From positions 62,001 to 126,000 of the forward strand of contig JAEZUM010000025.1 in NCBI GenBank assembly GCA_023421075.1: a DNA stretch of 64,000 bases. Direction: 5' to 3'. The notes below the pieces were generated by a model. The model was given only the letters and a program-made list of their open reading frames with translations. It had not been told where the DNA came from and made no database searches. A program made the translations under genes and the position numbers. Each line of letters starts with the position of its first letter. Position 1 is the first letter of the stretch. Origin of the DNA: Bacillota bacterium. GTDB lineage: Bacteria > Bacillota > Clostridia > Lachnospirales > Lachnospiraceae. Positions 51,465-59,666 of the stretch are shown piece after piece.

Positions 51465-52931
51465 ATGGTAATACAGGAGAATATGTCGATACAGAAAAAA
51501 CTTGAGGTATTGTCAGATGCAGCAAAATATGATGTTGCCTGTACTTCCAGTGGTGTTGACCGTAAAGGCAACGGGACAAGTATGGGCAATAGCATCGCGG
51601 GTGGTATCTGCCATAGCTTTTCTGCAGATGGTCGTTGCATCTCGCTCTTAAAGGTTTTGTTTACGAATGAATGTATTTTTGACTGCAAGTACTGTGCAAA
51701 TCGATCCTCTAACGATGTTGTCCGGGCTTCCTTTACTCCGCAGGAGCTGAGTGAGTTGACGATGGAATTCTATCGAAGGAATTATATTGAAGGCTTATTC
51801 TTAAGCTCAGGAATATTGAATACACCGAATTACACGATGGAGCTGATTCTGGAATCGCTGCGATTGCTTCGTGAAGTACATCACTTTAACGGATATATCC
51901 ATTGTAAGGCTATACCCGGAGCGGATCCGGCACTGATAGAGATGTTAGGCTGGTACACAGATCGAATGAGTATTAATCTGGAGTTACCGACTGCCGATAG
52001 TCTTCACGAGCTTGCGCCTCATAAGAATAGAAAGAATATCCTGAAGCCCATCCGACAGATTCAACTGGGAAGAAAAAATAGCAGAGAATTCCTTGGCCTG
52101 CCTGATTTTAAGACTGGGCAGAAGGTGCTGACTGCAGCAGAGCCTAAGAAAATTATTACATCAACCGGGGAGGATTGTGACATCAAGGAGATTATAACCT
52201 CGAATACCGGATTAACTACTCGACCGAAGAAGCCGATGATTAACCGTAATTTTGTCCCCGCCGGTCAGAGTACCCAGATGATTGTAGGAGCAACCAAGGA
52301 AAGTGATTATCAGATAATGTCAGTGGCGGAAGCACTCTATGACAACTTTGATCTAAAAAGGGTTTTTTACTCAGCCTTCATGAATGTGAATCAGGATAGT
52401 AGACTTCCATCTACTCTGGAGGGGCCGCCATTGCTTCGGGAACACCGATTGTATCAGGCTGATTGGCTCCTTCGTTTCTACGGTTTTCAGACACAGGAGC
52501 TGCTGGACGAATTGCATCCGAATTTTAATGTTCTGTTGGACCCGAAGTGTGATTGGGCCTTGAGGCACCTGGAGCTTTTTCCGGTTGAGATTAATAAAGC
52601 AGATTATTATACCTTACTTCGGGTGCCCGGAATTGGTACAAATTCGGCTCAGAGAATCATGATGGCAAGGAAAAGTGCAGTTCTTGATTATAATGATTTG
52701 AAACGTATGGGTATTGTATTGAAGCGTGCCATTTATTTTATAACCTGCAATGGGAGAATGATGTACCCGATCAAAATCGAGGAGAATTTCATCACCAGAC
52801 AATTGGTTGCGCTGAAGGATCAGGTGCCGGTAGGCATTGATAAGGACATCACTTATCAACAGCTATCCCTGTTTGATGATGTAAGCTTTCAGCCGGAACG
52901 ACCTCTAGCCTTGAAGTTGGCAAATGTGTAG
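51465..52931 (+). CDS. Putative DNA modification/repair radical SAM protein (TIGR03916 family)
   Basis: A 488-aa radical SAM enzyme. The iron-sulfur cysteines are Cys70, Cys74 and Cys77 in CIFDCKYC. The family-specific N-terminus is present (KLEVLSDAAKYDVACTSSG). A helix-hairpin-helix DNA-binding motif lies in the C-terminal third (LLRVPGIGTNSAQRIM). I chose the ATG at 51465 with GAGGTG upstream; an earlier in-frame TTG start lies inside the promoter. The gene is followed 19 nt later by its usual partner. The two LexA boxes give direct support for a DNA-damage role. The reaction is not established as far as I know. Confidence 0.93.
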   Translation: MVIQENMSIQKKLEVLSDAAKYDVACTSSGVDRKGNGTSMGNSIAGGICHSFSADGRCISLLKVLFTNECIFDCKYCANRSSNDVVRASFTPQELSELTMEFYRRNYIEGLFLSSGILNTPNYTMELILESLRLLREVHHFNGYIHCKAIPGADPALIEMLGWYTDRMSINLELPTADSLHELAPHKNRKNILKPIRQIQLGRKNSREFLGLPDFKTGQKVLTAAEPKKIITSTGEDCDIKEIITSNTGLTTRPKKPMINRNFVPAGQSTQMIVGATKESDYQIMSVAEALYDNFDLKRVFYSAFMNVNQDSRLPSTLEGPPLLREHRLYQADWLLRFYGFQTQELLDELHPNFNVLLDPKCDWALRHLELFPVEINKADYYTLLRVPGIGTNSAQRIMMARKSAVLDYNDLKRMGIVLKRAIYFITCNGRMMYPIKIEENFITRQLVALKDQVPVGIDKDITYQQLSLFDDVSFQPERPLALKLANV

Positions 52932-52950
52932 TTATAGGAGTTGATATAGG

Positions 52951-53736
52951 ATGGTAACAAAACGAATTTATCTGTGTGACAACAGTATTGATGGGATATT
53001 CACTGCAATTTATACTGCCTGGAGCTCAAGGCTCGGACACTCCAACATCAAGATCGAGGAGAAAAGTGAGGGAAGCAAATTTTCAAATATCGAACTTTTT
53101 GCAGAGTATGAAGCGGTGGATACGGATTTCGAGATGGCGAACAAGGTAAGTAAATCAATTCGTGAGAAGATATCGGAGGAAGCTTATGAGATGTCATGCC
53201 GTGTCGCGCTATCCGATCATTCCGGCAAGGCAGACCTGATTTATCGTTTTTTGATTTTGGGTTTTGCAGTAGGACCTACGATTACAGAACACCTGAGCAA
53301 TGAGGTTGTGAATAACATGTTTAAGGTTAATAAGAATGTCGGGAACGAGGTGCATCACTTGTTGGGGTTCATTCGTTTTTCGGAGCAGGAGAGCGGTCTG
53401 CTTACGTCGATCATTCATCCGAAGAATAATGTACTTTCTTTGGTGACACCGCATTTTGCTGATCGGCTACCAACGGAGCGGTTCTTGATTTATGATGGTA
53501 ATCGGAAGCTTGCTGCACTTCATGTTCCGAATACCCCTTGGATCATTGCTGATGTGCCGGATCTTGATCAGGATCGTGTTCGTGAGGTGTCTGCCTATGA
53601 AGATCATTATCGGGATATGTGGATTTCTTTTTTTGATCACATCGCAATTAAGGAAAGAACGAATTTTAAACTACAGAGAAACAATCTTCCTCTGCGTTTT
53701 CGTGCTGATATGACAGAATTTAACCGTAACAAGTAA
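52951..53736 (+). CDS. TIGR03915-family putative DNA repair protein
   Basis: A 261-aa protein of the DUF4130 / TIGR03915 family, always found beside the TIGR03916 radical SAM protein. Recognisable parts are YLCDNSIDGIFTAIYTAW at the start, LLGFIRFSEQESGLLTSIIHPKNNVL, and FADRLPTERFLIYDGNRKLAALH, the last resembling uracil-DNA-glycosylase-type folds. The start has AGGAGTTG. It is transcribed with the radical SAM gene from the SOS-controlled promoter. A joint role in removing a modified or damaged base is inferred. Confidence 0.92.
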   Translation: MVTKRIYLCDNSIDGIFTAIYTAWSSRLGHSNIKIEEKSEGSKFSNIELFAEYEAVDTDFEMANKVSKSIREKISEEAYEMSCRVALSDHSGKADLIYRFLILGFAVGPTITEHLSNEVVNNMFKVNKNVGNEVHHLLGFIRFSEQESGLLTSIIHPKNNVLSLVTPHFADRLPTERFLIYDGNRKLAALHVPNTPWIIADVPDLDQDRVREVSAYEDHYRDMWISFFDHIAIKERTNFKLQRNNLPLRFRADMTEFNRNK

Positions 53737-53913
53737 CCTTTTAATTTAAAATAAATGGATGAATTTCTAAAAGATTCATTATAGATTAGAAGGATTGTTT
53801 TAATTGAATTTACGAGTGTTGATGATATTATCGCAGTTTTGATCTGCGAATAAATTAATTGAAGTGAGAGATACTAATCCTGTAAAATTGAAAAATTGAT
53901 AGGAGGAGTAGCA

Positions 53914-54315
53914 ATGAAGAAGAAGTTTTTTATACTATTAGGAATTAGTTGTATCGCATTGTTTGCCTTTAGTGCTTGTGCGGCAGATGATGATCTGAAT
54001 AACTCCGCAACAGAAGATGATAATGACCTCGGTGATAATGATGACAATGACATCAACACACCAACTACAGGTGGTACAACCGGTGGAATCGGTGGAACGA
54101 ATAGCGGTAATACCGGAACAACAGGCGGTACAGGAACAACGAATGGCGGTACAACCGGAGGAACCGGAACAACAGGCGGTACGGGTGCAACGAATGGCGG
54201 TACAACCGGAGGTACCGGAACGACAGGTGGTACCGGTGGAACAACAGGTGGAGCCGGAACAACAGGCGGAACAACAGGTGGTACCGGTGGAGCAACCGGT
54301 GGAACCGGACAGTAA
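53914..54315 (+). CDS. Small lipoprotein with Gly/Thr-rich repeat tail
   Basis: A 133-aa protein. A signal peptide (MKKKFFILLGISCIALFAFS) ends in the lipobox FSAC with Cys22 lipidated. A strongly acidic linker (DDNDLGDNDDNDIN) follows. The last 85 residues are almost only Gly, Thr and a few Asn/Ala in near-repeats of TGGTGTTGGTTGG. The DNA repeat unit GGTACAACCGGAGG and variants has probably expanded by slippage. The result would be a flexible, glycine-rich surface tail. I recognise no domain. The start has AGGAGGAG; it has its own terminator. Confidence 0.85.
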   Translation: MKKKFFILLGISCIALFAFSACAADDDLNNSATEDDNDLGDNDDNDINTPTTGGTTGGIGGTNSGNTGTTGGTGTTNGGTTGGTGTTGGTGATNGGTTGGTGTTGGTGGTTGGAGTTGGTTGGTGGATGGTGQ

Positions 54316-54352
54316 ATGATAGGGTAGAAGTCTTGCATTATTAAAGCGAAAT

Positions 54353-54383
54353 AAAAGACAAGTCGTAGGACTTGTCTTTTTTA
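54353..54383 (+). terminator. Terminator after the Gly/Thr lipoprotein
   Basis: AAAAGACAAGTC and its complement form a 12-bp stem with a GTAG loop, followed by a T-run. It can also serve the convergent Fur-family gene. Confidence 0.92.
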
Positions 54384-54393
54384 CAATACTAAG

Positions 54394-54804
54394 TTACATT
54401 TTTGAATGAAAATCTTTTTTTGCACAGGTTTTGCAGATGCCGGTGATTTGTATCTGATGCTCCTTAATAATAAATCCTTCCTCCTCCATAGCGTTTTCTA
54501 GAGCGTGGATCGGGCAGGATGGAAGATCAAATACTTTTTTACAATCGTCACAGATTACAACATGCTTATGCTCATTTGTGTCTGCCTTAATTCGGTAAAA
54601 GATCTCGTTGTCAGTAAGATGATATTTATCGATAAGATTTTGATTCAGTAAAGAGTCGATATTTCGATAAATGGTTGATTTGGCAATCGTAGGCAAAGAA
54701 AGCACAACCTGGGTATAAATCTCGTTGATCGACATCGGTCGGTCGGCTTCCCTGAGAATGGTAAGTATTAATTGTTTTTGCCTTGTATTTCTTTGACTTT
54801 CCAT
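54394..54804 (-). CDS. Fur-family metal- or peroxide-responsive repressor
   Basis: A 136-aa Fur-family protein. The winged helix is in the first 80 residues (TRQKQLILTILREADRPMSINEIY; STIYRNIDSLLNQNLI). The regulatory domain has the metal-binding HKHVVICDDCKK and the structural zinc pair CDDC/CKTC. The sequence does not clearly tell Fur, Zur and PerR apart; the HKHVVICDDC region fits several of them. It lies just downstream of the HAD-GNAT gene on the same strand (17-nt gap), so they may be co-transcribed. Confidence 0.9.
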   Translation of the reverse strand: MESQRNTRQKQLILTILREADRPMSINEIYTQVVLSLPTIAKSTIYRNIDSLLNQNLIDKYHLTDNEIFYRIKADTNEHKHVVICDDCKKVFDLPSCPIHALENAMEEEGFIIKEHQIQITGICKTCAKKDFHSKM

Positions 54805-54821
54805 ATCGGACTCCTTTGAAT

Positions 54822-56009
54822 TTATAGATCATTATTACGAATGACATAGGTTAGGTATTCCTTGTGATCGCGAATGAATTCCGTATCCTTTTTCATACCG
54901 ATTCGTTTCGCTAAATGTCTTGAAGGAGTATTCTCCCTATCGATTACTGCGATAATTTGATGGATATCCAGTTTTTGAAAGGCATACTGTAATGATGCTG
55001 CAACCGCTTCAGAGGCATAGCCCATTTTTTGATAGTCTGGGTCAATCAAGTAACCTAATTCATAGACCGGCTCGTTATCATGCATTTTATATTCGATTCC
55101 ACATCTGCCGATTAATTGATTTGTCTCTTTCAGAAAGATACCCCATAGACCGTACCCATAAAAATGATATATATTTTTAATATAGGCTTTATGCTTGGAT
55201 ACTTCCTCCTCTATGTCTCCGGAATAATTCAATAAGTGCTCAGATACTCCGGGCTTATTACATATATAACAGAGCGGGATAATGTCCTCTACGGCTAACT
55301 CTCTTAAGCTAAGTCGCTCGGTAGTAAGGATGGTGGCTGGCTGCATATGAGCATGCTGATAAACCATATCTATAAAATGGTAATCAACTTCATCAAATCC
55401 CTCAACCAGTATGGCAGCTTTGCTCAGATCCTGATTACCGGAATTCGGATTAAGAAAACCGATGGAAGGAATCCCTGCGGCGGTGGCGGCGGTTACACCA
55501 TTATAAGAATCCTCAATTACGATGCATTCAGAGGGAGTTACTCCTAACTGTCTTGCTGCTGCTAAGAAGATATCCGGGGCCGGTTTCGGGTGAGCTACGG
55601 ACGTTCCGGAGATATATCCATCAAAAATATCTTCTATGTCAAGGTGGCTCATGACATCCCGGATGCTAGCAGCGGAGGATGAGGATGCAATAATCATCTT
55701 AATTCCATGAGTATGTAGGTCTTTCATGAGATCCACAATATAGGGGATGGCCTCATATCCTTCGGACTGAGTAAGATAAGCCTTCGCCTCTTCATTCGCA
55801 AGAAGCAGATCTTCCGGTGTGGCTTCGATAGAAAAATCTTCGACCATCTTTTGGCACATATGATAAGTCGTTGTCCCTATAAATTGATAAGCATAATCAA
55901 TCGAGATATCAACATTAAATTTCTTTAGCGCCAGTACCGCTGCTCTGGCATGTTGGGGTTCACTGTCAATAATTACGCCATCCATATCAAATAATACGGC
56001 TTTGAGCAA
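54822..56009 (-). CDS. HAD phosphatase fused to GNAT acetyltransferase
   Basis: A 395-aa two-domain protein. Residues 1-215 are a beta-phosphoglucomutase-like HAD hydrolase (nucleophile Asp8 and acid Asp10 in LFDMDGVIIDSEP; IIASSSS; HPKPAPDIFL; VIEDSYNGV). Residues 226-395 are a RimJ/RimL-type GNAT domain (TERLSLRELAVED; GYLIDPDYQKMGYASEAVAA; NTPSRHLAKRIGM). The start is TTG at 56007-56009, 8 nt after GGAGG; no ATG fits as well. The domains are normally separate proteins. A role in clearing a small phosphorylated, aminated metabolite is possible but unproven. Confidence 0.9.
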   Translation of the reverse strand: MLKAVLFDMDGVIIDSEPQHARAAVLALKKFNVDISIDYAYQFIGTTTYHMCQKMVEDFSIEATPEDLLLANEEAKAYLTQSEGYEAIPYIVDLMKDLHTHGIKMIIASSSSAASIRDVMSHLDIEDIFDGYISGTSVAHPKPAPDIFLAAARQLGVTPSECIVIEDSYNGVTAATAAGIPSIGFLNPNSGNQDLSKAAILVEGFDEVDYHFIDMVYQHAHMQPATILTTERLSLRELAVEDIIPLCYICNKPGVSEHLLNYSGDIEEEVSKHKAYIKNIYHFYGYGLWGIFLKETNQLIGRCGIEYKMHDNEPVYELGYLIDPDYQKMGYASEAVAASLQYAFQKLDIHQIIAVIDRENTPSRHLAKRIGMKKDTEFIRDHKEYLTYVIRNNDL

Positions 56010-56177
56010 GGTATCATCCTCCGGTTACGAATCTAAGATCCGTTTATGAAATGCATTTTTAGTATAATAAAGTAAGTCGGTCCAGCCAACTACTAGTATT
56101 TCTTTCGGTTTATAGTATACATCTTTTTATACTGCCTTTCAAGCTTGCAATTCTTGATTAAGTGAAGCATAATAAAA

Positions 56178-56201
56178 AGCGGAAGGGTGATCCATTCCGC
56201 T
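56178..56201 (-). terminator. Terminator of the CmpB-like gene
   Basis: On the minus strand AGCGGAA ... TTCCGCT form a 7-bp GC-rich stem followed by TTTTTATT. The stem begins at the stop codon. Confidence 0.75.
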
Positions 56202-56631
56202 AATCCTGATCTAGTACTTTTTCAAAAAAGAGTCCTGCTAAAAACCAGGCAGGCGCGTAATCCAGTCGGATGACGCCTTTGTAATTGAGCTTTGCTTTGC
56301 TGTAATCCCATGGGCATGCACCATATTTTTTCAGGAGTACACCGGTAGTGTATTCACCGAAATAGATCAAAAATGCGTATACACCTCCTCGCAGCAGTGC
56401 ACTATGGTTTTTCAGCTTCTTGCAGATGGGAGTAAGGCAGGCGGCCATTCCGTAGATCGGAAACATCCATACGGAGGTACGGCAGGCAAGTGTCTTATCG
56501 GTGTGCTTTCTCATGGAATCCAGACCTGTCCAGAAGCATTCCATACACCATCCGCTGAGCCCGCAGAGAATGAAGTTCTTCATATATTTTTTCATAAAGT
56601 TAGTATTCATGAAAAACGAACAACTATTCAA
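56200..56631 (-). CDS. Small membrane protein, CmpB-like (putative ABC-transporter type IV)
   Basis: A 143-aa protein with about four hydrophobic segments (NFILCGLSGWCMECFWTGL; WMFPIYGMAACLTPI; GGVYAFLIYFGEYTTGVLL; APAWFLAGLFFEKVL). The C-terminal CPWDYSKAKLNYKGVIRLDY is characteristic of the family called putative ABC-transporter type IV. The real function of this family is unknown. The start is uncertain: no good ribosome binding site precedes the first ATG, and internal Met codons at residues 8 or 13 are possible. Confidence 0.75.
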   Translation of the reverse strand: MNSCSFFMNTNFMKKYMKNFILCGLSGWCMECFWTGLDSMRKHTDKTLACRTSVWMFPIYGMAACLTPICKKLKNHSALLRGGVYAFLIYFGEYTTGVLLKKYGACPWDYSKAKLNYKGVIRLDYAPAWFLAGLFFEKVLDQD

Positions 56632-56683
56632 TAAAATGAAATTAAAAAATAATAAAACGCAGATAATAAGAAAGGTGAGAACG

Positions 56684-57175
56684 ATGGAAATTGAACGTAA
56701 ATATAGTGTTACAGTATTACCGGAGAATTTGTCACAATATAAGAATAAAAAAATTGAACAGGGGTATTTATGTCATAAACCCACCATTCGTATTCGAAAA
56801 AGCAATAATGACTTTATCCTGACCTATAAATCAAAATTTGGATTGGAACCCACCAGCGAAGGCGGTCCATGTGTGAATAACGAGGTTGAGCTTCCGTTAA
56901 CGGAGGAAGCATATATGACGCTTCGCAATAAGACAGAAGGTAATATGGTCTATAAAACACGTTATCTGATACCTCTTGGGGATAATTTAACAGCGGAACT
57001 TGATATATTTGAAGGACTGTTACAGGGACTCGTGATTGTCGAAGTAGAATTCCCGGATCTCGAGAGCGCAGCTTCCTTCCAACCTCCTGTCTGGTTTGGG
57101 AAGGACTTATCAAGTGATAAACGTTATACGAATTATCACCTTTCAAAATTATCTGAACTATCTGAATTAGGATAA
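56684..57175 (+). CDS. CYTH-domain protein
   Basis: A 163-aa CYTH (triphosphate tunnel) protein. It opens with the defining ExExK-like motif MEIERKYSV, then TIRIRKSNNDFILTYKSK, ELDIFEGLLQGLVIVEVEFP and a C-terminal YTNYHLSK. Members bind and hydrolyse triphosphates such as inorganic tripolyphosphate or thiamine triphosphate. The start (GAAAGGTGAG upstream) gives exactly the family N-terminus. An upstream extension of the frame overlaps the opposite gene and is ignored. It is followed by two tiny genes and an HD-domain gene on the same strand. Confidence 0.92.
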   Translation: MEIERKYSVTVLPENLSQYKNKKIEQGYLCHKPTIRIRKSNNDFILTYKSKFGLEPTSEGGPCVNNEVELPLTEEAYMTLRNKTEGNMVYKTRYLIPLGDNLTAELDIFEGLLQGLVIVEVEFPDLESAASFQPPVWFGKDLSSDKRYTNYHLSKLSELSELG

Positions 57176-57334
57176 CAGGTTCATCGGATAGACAGAGAAG
57201 GTTTGTATATACTAATCCATACAGAGAATGCTGCATAAAAAGGATGAACAGATAAAGTGTATGCAGTATGGCTGTGGAAGCCAGCGAAAGACTTCTTCTG
57301 ACAATGTTGATGTAATAATAGAATGGAGGGTATT

Positions 57335-57469
57335 ATGCCGAAGGACAGTCAACCGGATAACAAGAAGGCTAGAGTAGAAAAATCCAATGGTCAAACTCCG
57401 CTGACCAGGGAAAATCAAAATAAGAATAAAAATGCGAAAAGAAAGTCAGTGGAGCACAATGATGTATAA
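57335..57469 (+). CDS. 44-aa hydrophilic protein, function unknown
   Basis: A short frame MPKDSQPDNKKARVEKSNG... ending at TAA 57467-57469, preceded by ATGGAGGG at good distance. It is rich in Lys, Asn, Glu and Gln with no hydrophobic core, so it is probably disordered. It ends 14 nt before the next small gene, which has an even better binding site. I recognise no family. Confidence 0.6.
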   Translation: MPKDSQPDNKKARVEKSNGQTPLTRENQNKNKNAKRKSVEHNDV

Positions 57470-57483
57470 TTAGGAGGTGTACT

Positions 57484-57660
57484 ATGGCAAAGGCAGGAAT
57501 GAGAAGACCCAATGTTACAGAACCCCATGGTACCGAGGGGTGGCAACGAATGCATATACAAAAGAATGAGGAGGATCCGGTTCCCGAGATTCAGGGTAAA
57601 GCAAAAGCTGGTCATGAGAAAGCGAAACCCATCGGTGACCGCACCAGAGAGAATGATTAA
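57484..57660 (+). CDS. 58-aa small conserved-type protein
   Basis: A short protein beginning MAKAGMRRPNVTEPHGTE, then KNEEDPVPEIQGKAKAGHEK and a basic end. AGGAGGTG precedes the ATG. The PEPHGTE / VPEIQGKAK pattern is one I have seen in small uncharacterised Firmicutes proteins. No membrane segment or Cys is present. Its last codons overlap the start of the HD-domain gene (ATGATTAA), so translation is coupled. Confidence 0.7.
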   Translation: MAKAGMRRPNVTEPHGTEGWQRMHIQKNEEDPVPEIQGKAKAGHEKAKPIGDRTREND

Positions 57661-58270
57661 TAAGGATACCATCTTTGCGGAGATAACCTCACATTTGCTT
57701 ACCGATGAAAAGCCCTCATTATTTATAGAGGAACTGGTTCGACAAGGCTGTTTTAAAGAGTATCCCTTTCTTATGCTTTATAGGCTGAGGGAGACGGAAC
57801 AATCTCCCAAGTATCATCCTGAGGGAAGTGCCTGGAACCATACCATGATGGTGCTGGATGAGGCGGCTGCTGTACGCGAGAGAAGCAGGAAAAAAGAGGT
57901 GTTCATGTGGTCAGCCTTACTACATGATATCGGTAAGCCATCGACCACAAGGAATCGAAAGGGAAAAATCACTTCATATGATCATGATAAAGTGGGAGAA
58001 GAATTATGTAGGGAATTTCTGCAGTATTTCAACTGTGAGCAAGCTTTTACCGATTCGGTTTCCGCTATGGTCAGATATCATATGCATATGTTGTATGTTC
58101 TGCGTAAACTCCCTTATGCTGATTTGAAGGGATTATTAAAAAGAGTTGATATTTATGAATTGGCTCTGCTTTGTTTATGCGACCGATTAGGAAGAACGAA
58201 TGCAGATCAGGGAGTGGAAGAAAAAGAATACACAGAGTTCATACAAGCACTTCAAAAGCTTGTGAAATAG
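57653..58270 (+). CDS. HD-domain phosphohydrolase
   Basis: A 205-aa HD-superfamily protein. Metal ligands are visible: His in SAWNHTMMVLDEAA, the His-Asp pair in ALLHDIGKPSTT, a further His in YDHDKVGEEL and a late Asp in LLCLCDRLGRTN. It resembles the HD part of bacterial tRNA nucleotidyltransferases but lacks the nucleotidyltransferase domain. I chose the ATG at 57653, which overlaps the stop of the 58-aa gene in ATGATTAA. Earlier in-frame starts lie inside that gene and lack binding sites. The substrate, probably a nucleotide or cyclic phosphate, is unknown. Confidence 0.87.
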   Translation: MINKDTIFAEITSHLLTDEKPSLFIEELVRQGCFKEYPFLMLYRLRETEQSPKYHPEGSAWNHTMMVLDEAAAVRERSRKKEVFMWSALLHDIGKPSTTRNRKGKITSYDHDKVGEELCREFLQYFNCEQAFTDSVSAMVRYHMHMLYVLRKLPYADLKGLLKRVDIYELALLCLCDRLGRTNADQGVEEKEYTEFIQALQKLVK

Positions 58271-58610
58271 TCGTATTCCTTAATCGGTGTTTTGGGTACC
58301 AAGTAGGTAAAAAAATCTTGATTATTAATGGGCTTGTTTTTAAGTTTTTTGCATAGTTATGCATTTAGCCAAAGAAAATAAAGGTTGATTGTGAACTATG
58401 TCAATAATATTTGGAAACAAGCCCAAATTTTACCTTCAAAGCATTGGATTTCCTAATAGTTTGATATGTTTTACATATATAATGCCCAAATATGGTTAGG
58501 AATGCGCTTTCACAAAAATATTACTGGATTTTTTGAGGTAAGTACTTTATAATGTTAGCTAAATATTCATTATTATTAGCAATTTTGTATAAAGAAAGAG
58601 GTTAATCGAA
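58271..58610. other. 340-nt intergenic region with long-range inverted repeat
   Basis: No gene is visible. TGGGCTTGTTT (58329-58339) pairs with AAACAAGCCCA (58415-58425), enclosing GCATAGTTATGC (58351-58362), a 5-bp inner hairpin. TATAAT at 58548-58553 with a weak TGGATT 17 nt upstream may be the promoter of nfnA. Confidence 0.5.
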
Positions 58611-59522
58611 ATGGCTGAAAACTATATTTATACGATCATGAAGAAGGAAAGTCTTGCCAATAACATCTATCTGATGGATGTAAAAGCTCCTCGAGTAGCT
58701 AAAAATTGCTATCCCGGACAATTTGTAATTGTTAAGATGGATGAAAAGGGAGAGCGAATTCCTTTAACGATCTGTGATTATGATCGTGAGGCCGGAACCG
58801 TAACGATCGTGTTCCAGGCATTGGGTTCCTCTACACAGCTTATGGCTACCTTTGAAGAGGGAGAAGCCTTTCGTGATTTCACCGGTCCGCTGGGTCATAA
58901 ATCAGAATTGATTGATATGCCAGACGACGAGTTGTCCAAGTTGAATATCCTATTTGTTGCAGGCGGAGTTGGAGCCGCACCGGTTTATCCTCAGGTAAAG
59001 TGGATGAAAGAAAACGGATACAAGGTAGACTGTATCATCGGTGCCAGGAACCAGGAATTGATTATATTAGAAGATAGAATGAGACCGTTAACGAGGGATC
59101 TTTACATAACTACCGACGACGGTTCCTATGGATTTAAGGGAAATGTAAATGATTGTATTAAGGATCTCGTGAATAATCAGGGAAAGAAATATGATCTTGT
59201 GATTGCCATCGGTCCGATGATAATGATGAAATTTGTTTGTATCCTTACAAAAGAGCTTGGGATTAGGACAATCGTAAGTATGAATCCGGTTATGGTGGAT
59301 GGAACCGGCATGTGTGGTGCCTGCCGTCTATCCATTGGGAATGAAATTAAATTTGCCTGCGTGGATGGCCCGGAATTTGATGGACATCTGGTGAATTTTG
59401 ATGAAGCAATGAAGAGACTTCAAATGTATAAATCAGAAGAGGGTAAGGTAATCCTTCGTCAGAAGGAGGGTGCTACACATCATCATCCCGGATGTGAGTG
59501 CCATGAAGAAGTCGCTAAATAA
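58611..59522 (+). CDS. nfnA: NADH-dependent ferredoxin:NADP+ oxidoreductase small subunit (NfnA-like)
   Basis: A 303-aa flavoprotein of the dihydroorotate dehydrogenase electron-transfer / NfnA family. The FAD part has PGQFVIVKMDEKGERIPLTICD. The NAD part has LFVAGGVGAAPVYP and DLVIAIGPMIMM. The [2Fe-2S] region is GMCGACRLSIGNEIKFACVDGPEFDGH. With NfnB it couples NADH and reduced ferredoxin to NADP+ reduction by electron bifurcation in anaerobes. An odd tail THHHPGCECHEEVAK could bind metal. The start has AGAGGTTAATCG upstream. The partner gene follows. Confidence 0.92.
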   Translation: MAENYIYTIMKKESLANNIYLMDVKAPRVAKNCYPGQFVIVKMDEKGERIPLTICDYDREAGTVTIVFQALGSSTQLMATFEEGEAFRDFTGPLGHKSELIDMPDDELSKLNILFVAGGVGAAPVYPQVKWMKENGYKVDCIIGARNQELIILEDRMRPLTRDLYITTDDGSYGFKGNVNDCIKDLVNNQGKKYDLVIAIGPMIMMKFVCILTKELGIRTIVSMNPVMVDGTGMCGACRLSIGNEIKFACVDGPEFDGHLVNFDEAMKRLQMYKSEEGKVILRQKEGATHHHPGCECHEEVAK

Positions 59523-59666
59523 GGAACTTATCTACATGCTTATCGTGCGTTTTTAGGCAGAAGTATTTATCTGCCGATCGAACAATCATGGATTTTTAGT
59601 TTATTCACATAAGTTGTGACAGATAAATCTTGGAATGCCGTACAACGGTGTATGGAGGAATGGAGA

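Noticed and set aside
54061..54310. Short repeats resembling a CRISPR array
   Set aside because: The units are GGT/ACC-rich, irregular, without unique spacers, and in frame with a lipoprotein; simple coding repeats.
54065..54338. Pro/Val-rich and Leu/Tyr/His-rich open frames opposite the Gly/Thr lipoprotein
   Set aside because: They are products of reading the repetitive DNA on the other strand and have no ribosome binding site.
56501..56683. Longer N-terminus for the CYTH protein
   Set aside because: The extension lies antisense to the CmpB-like gene, and the CYTH signature MEIERKY begins exactly at the ATG with a ribosome binding site.
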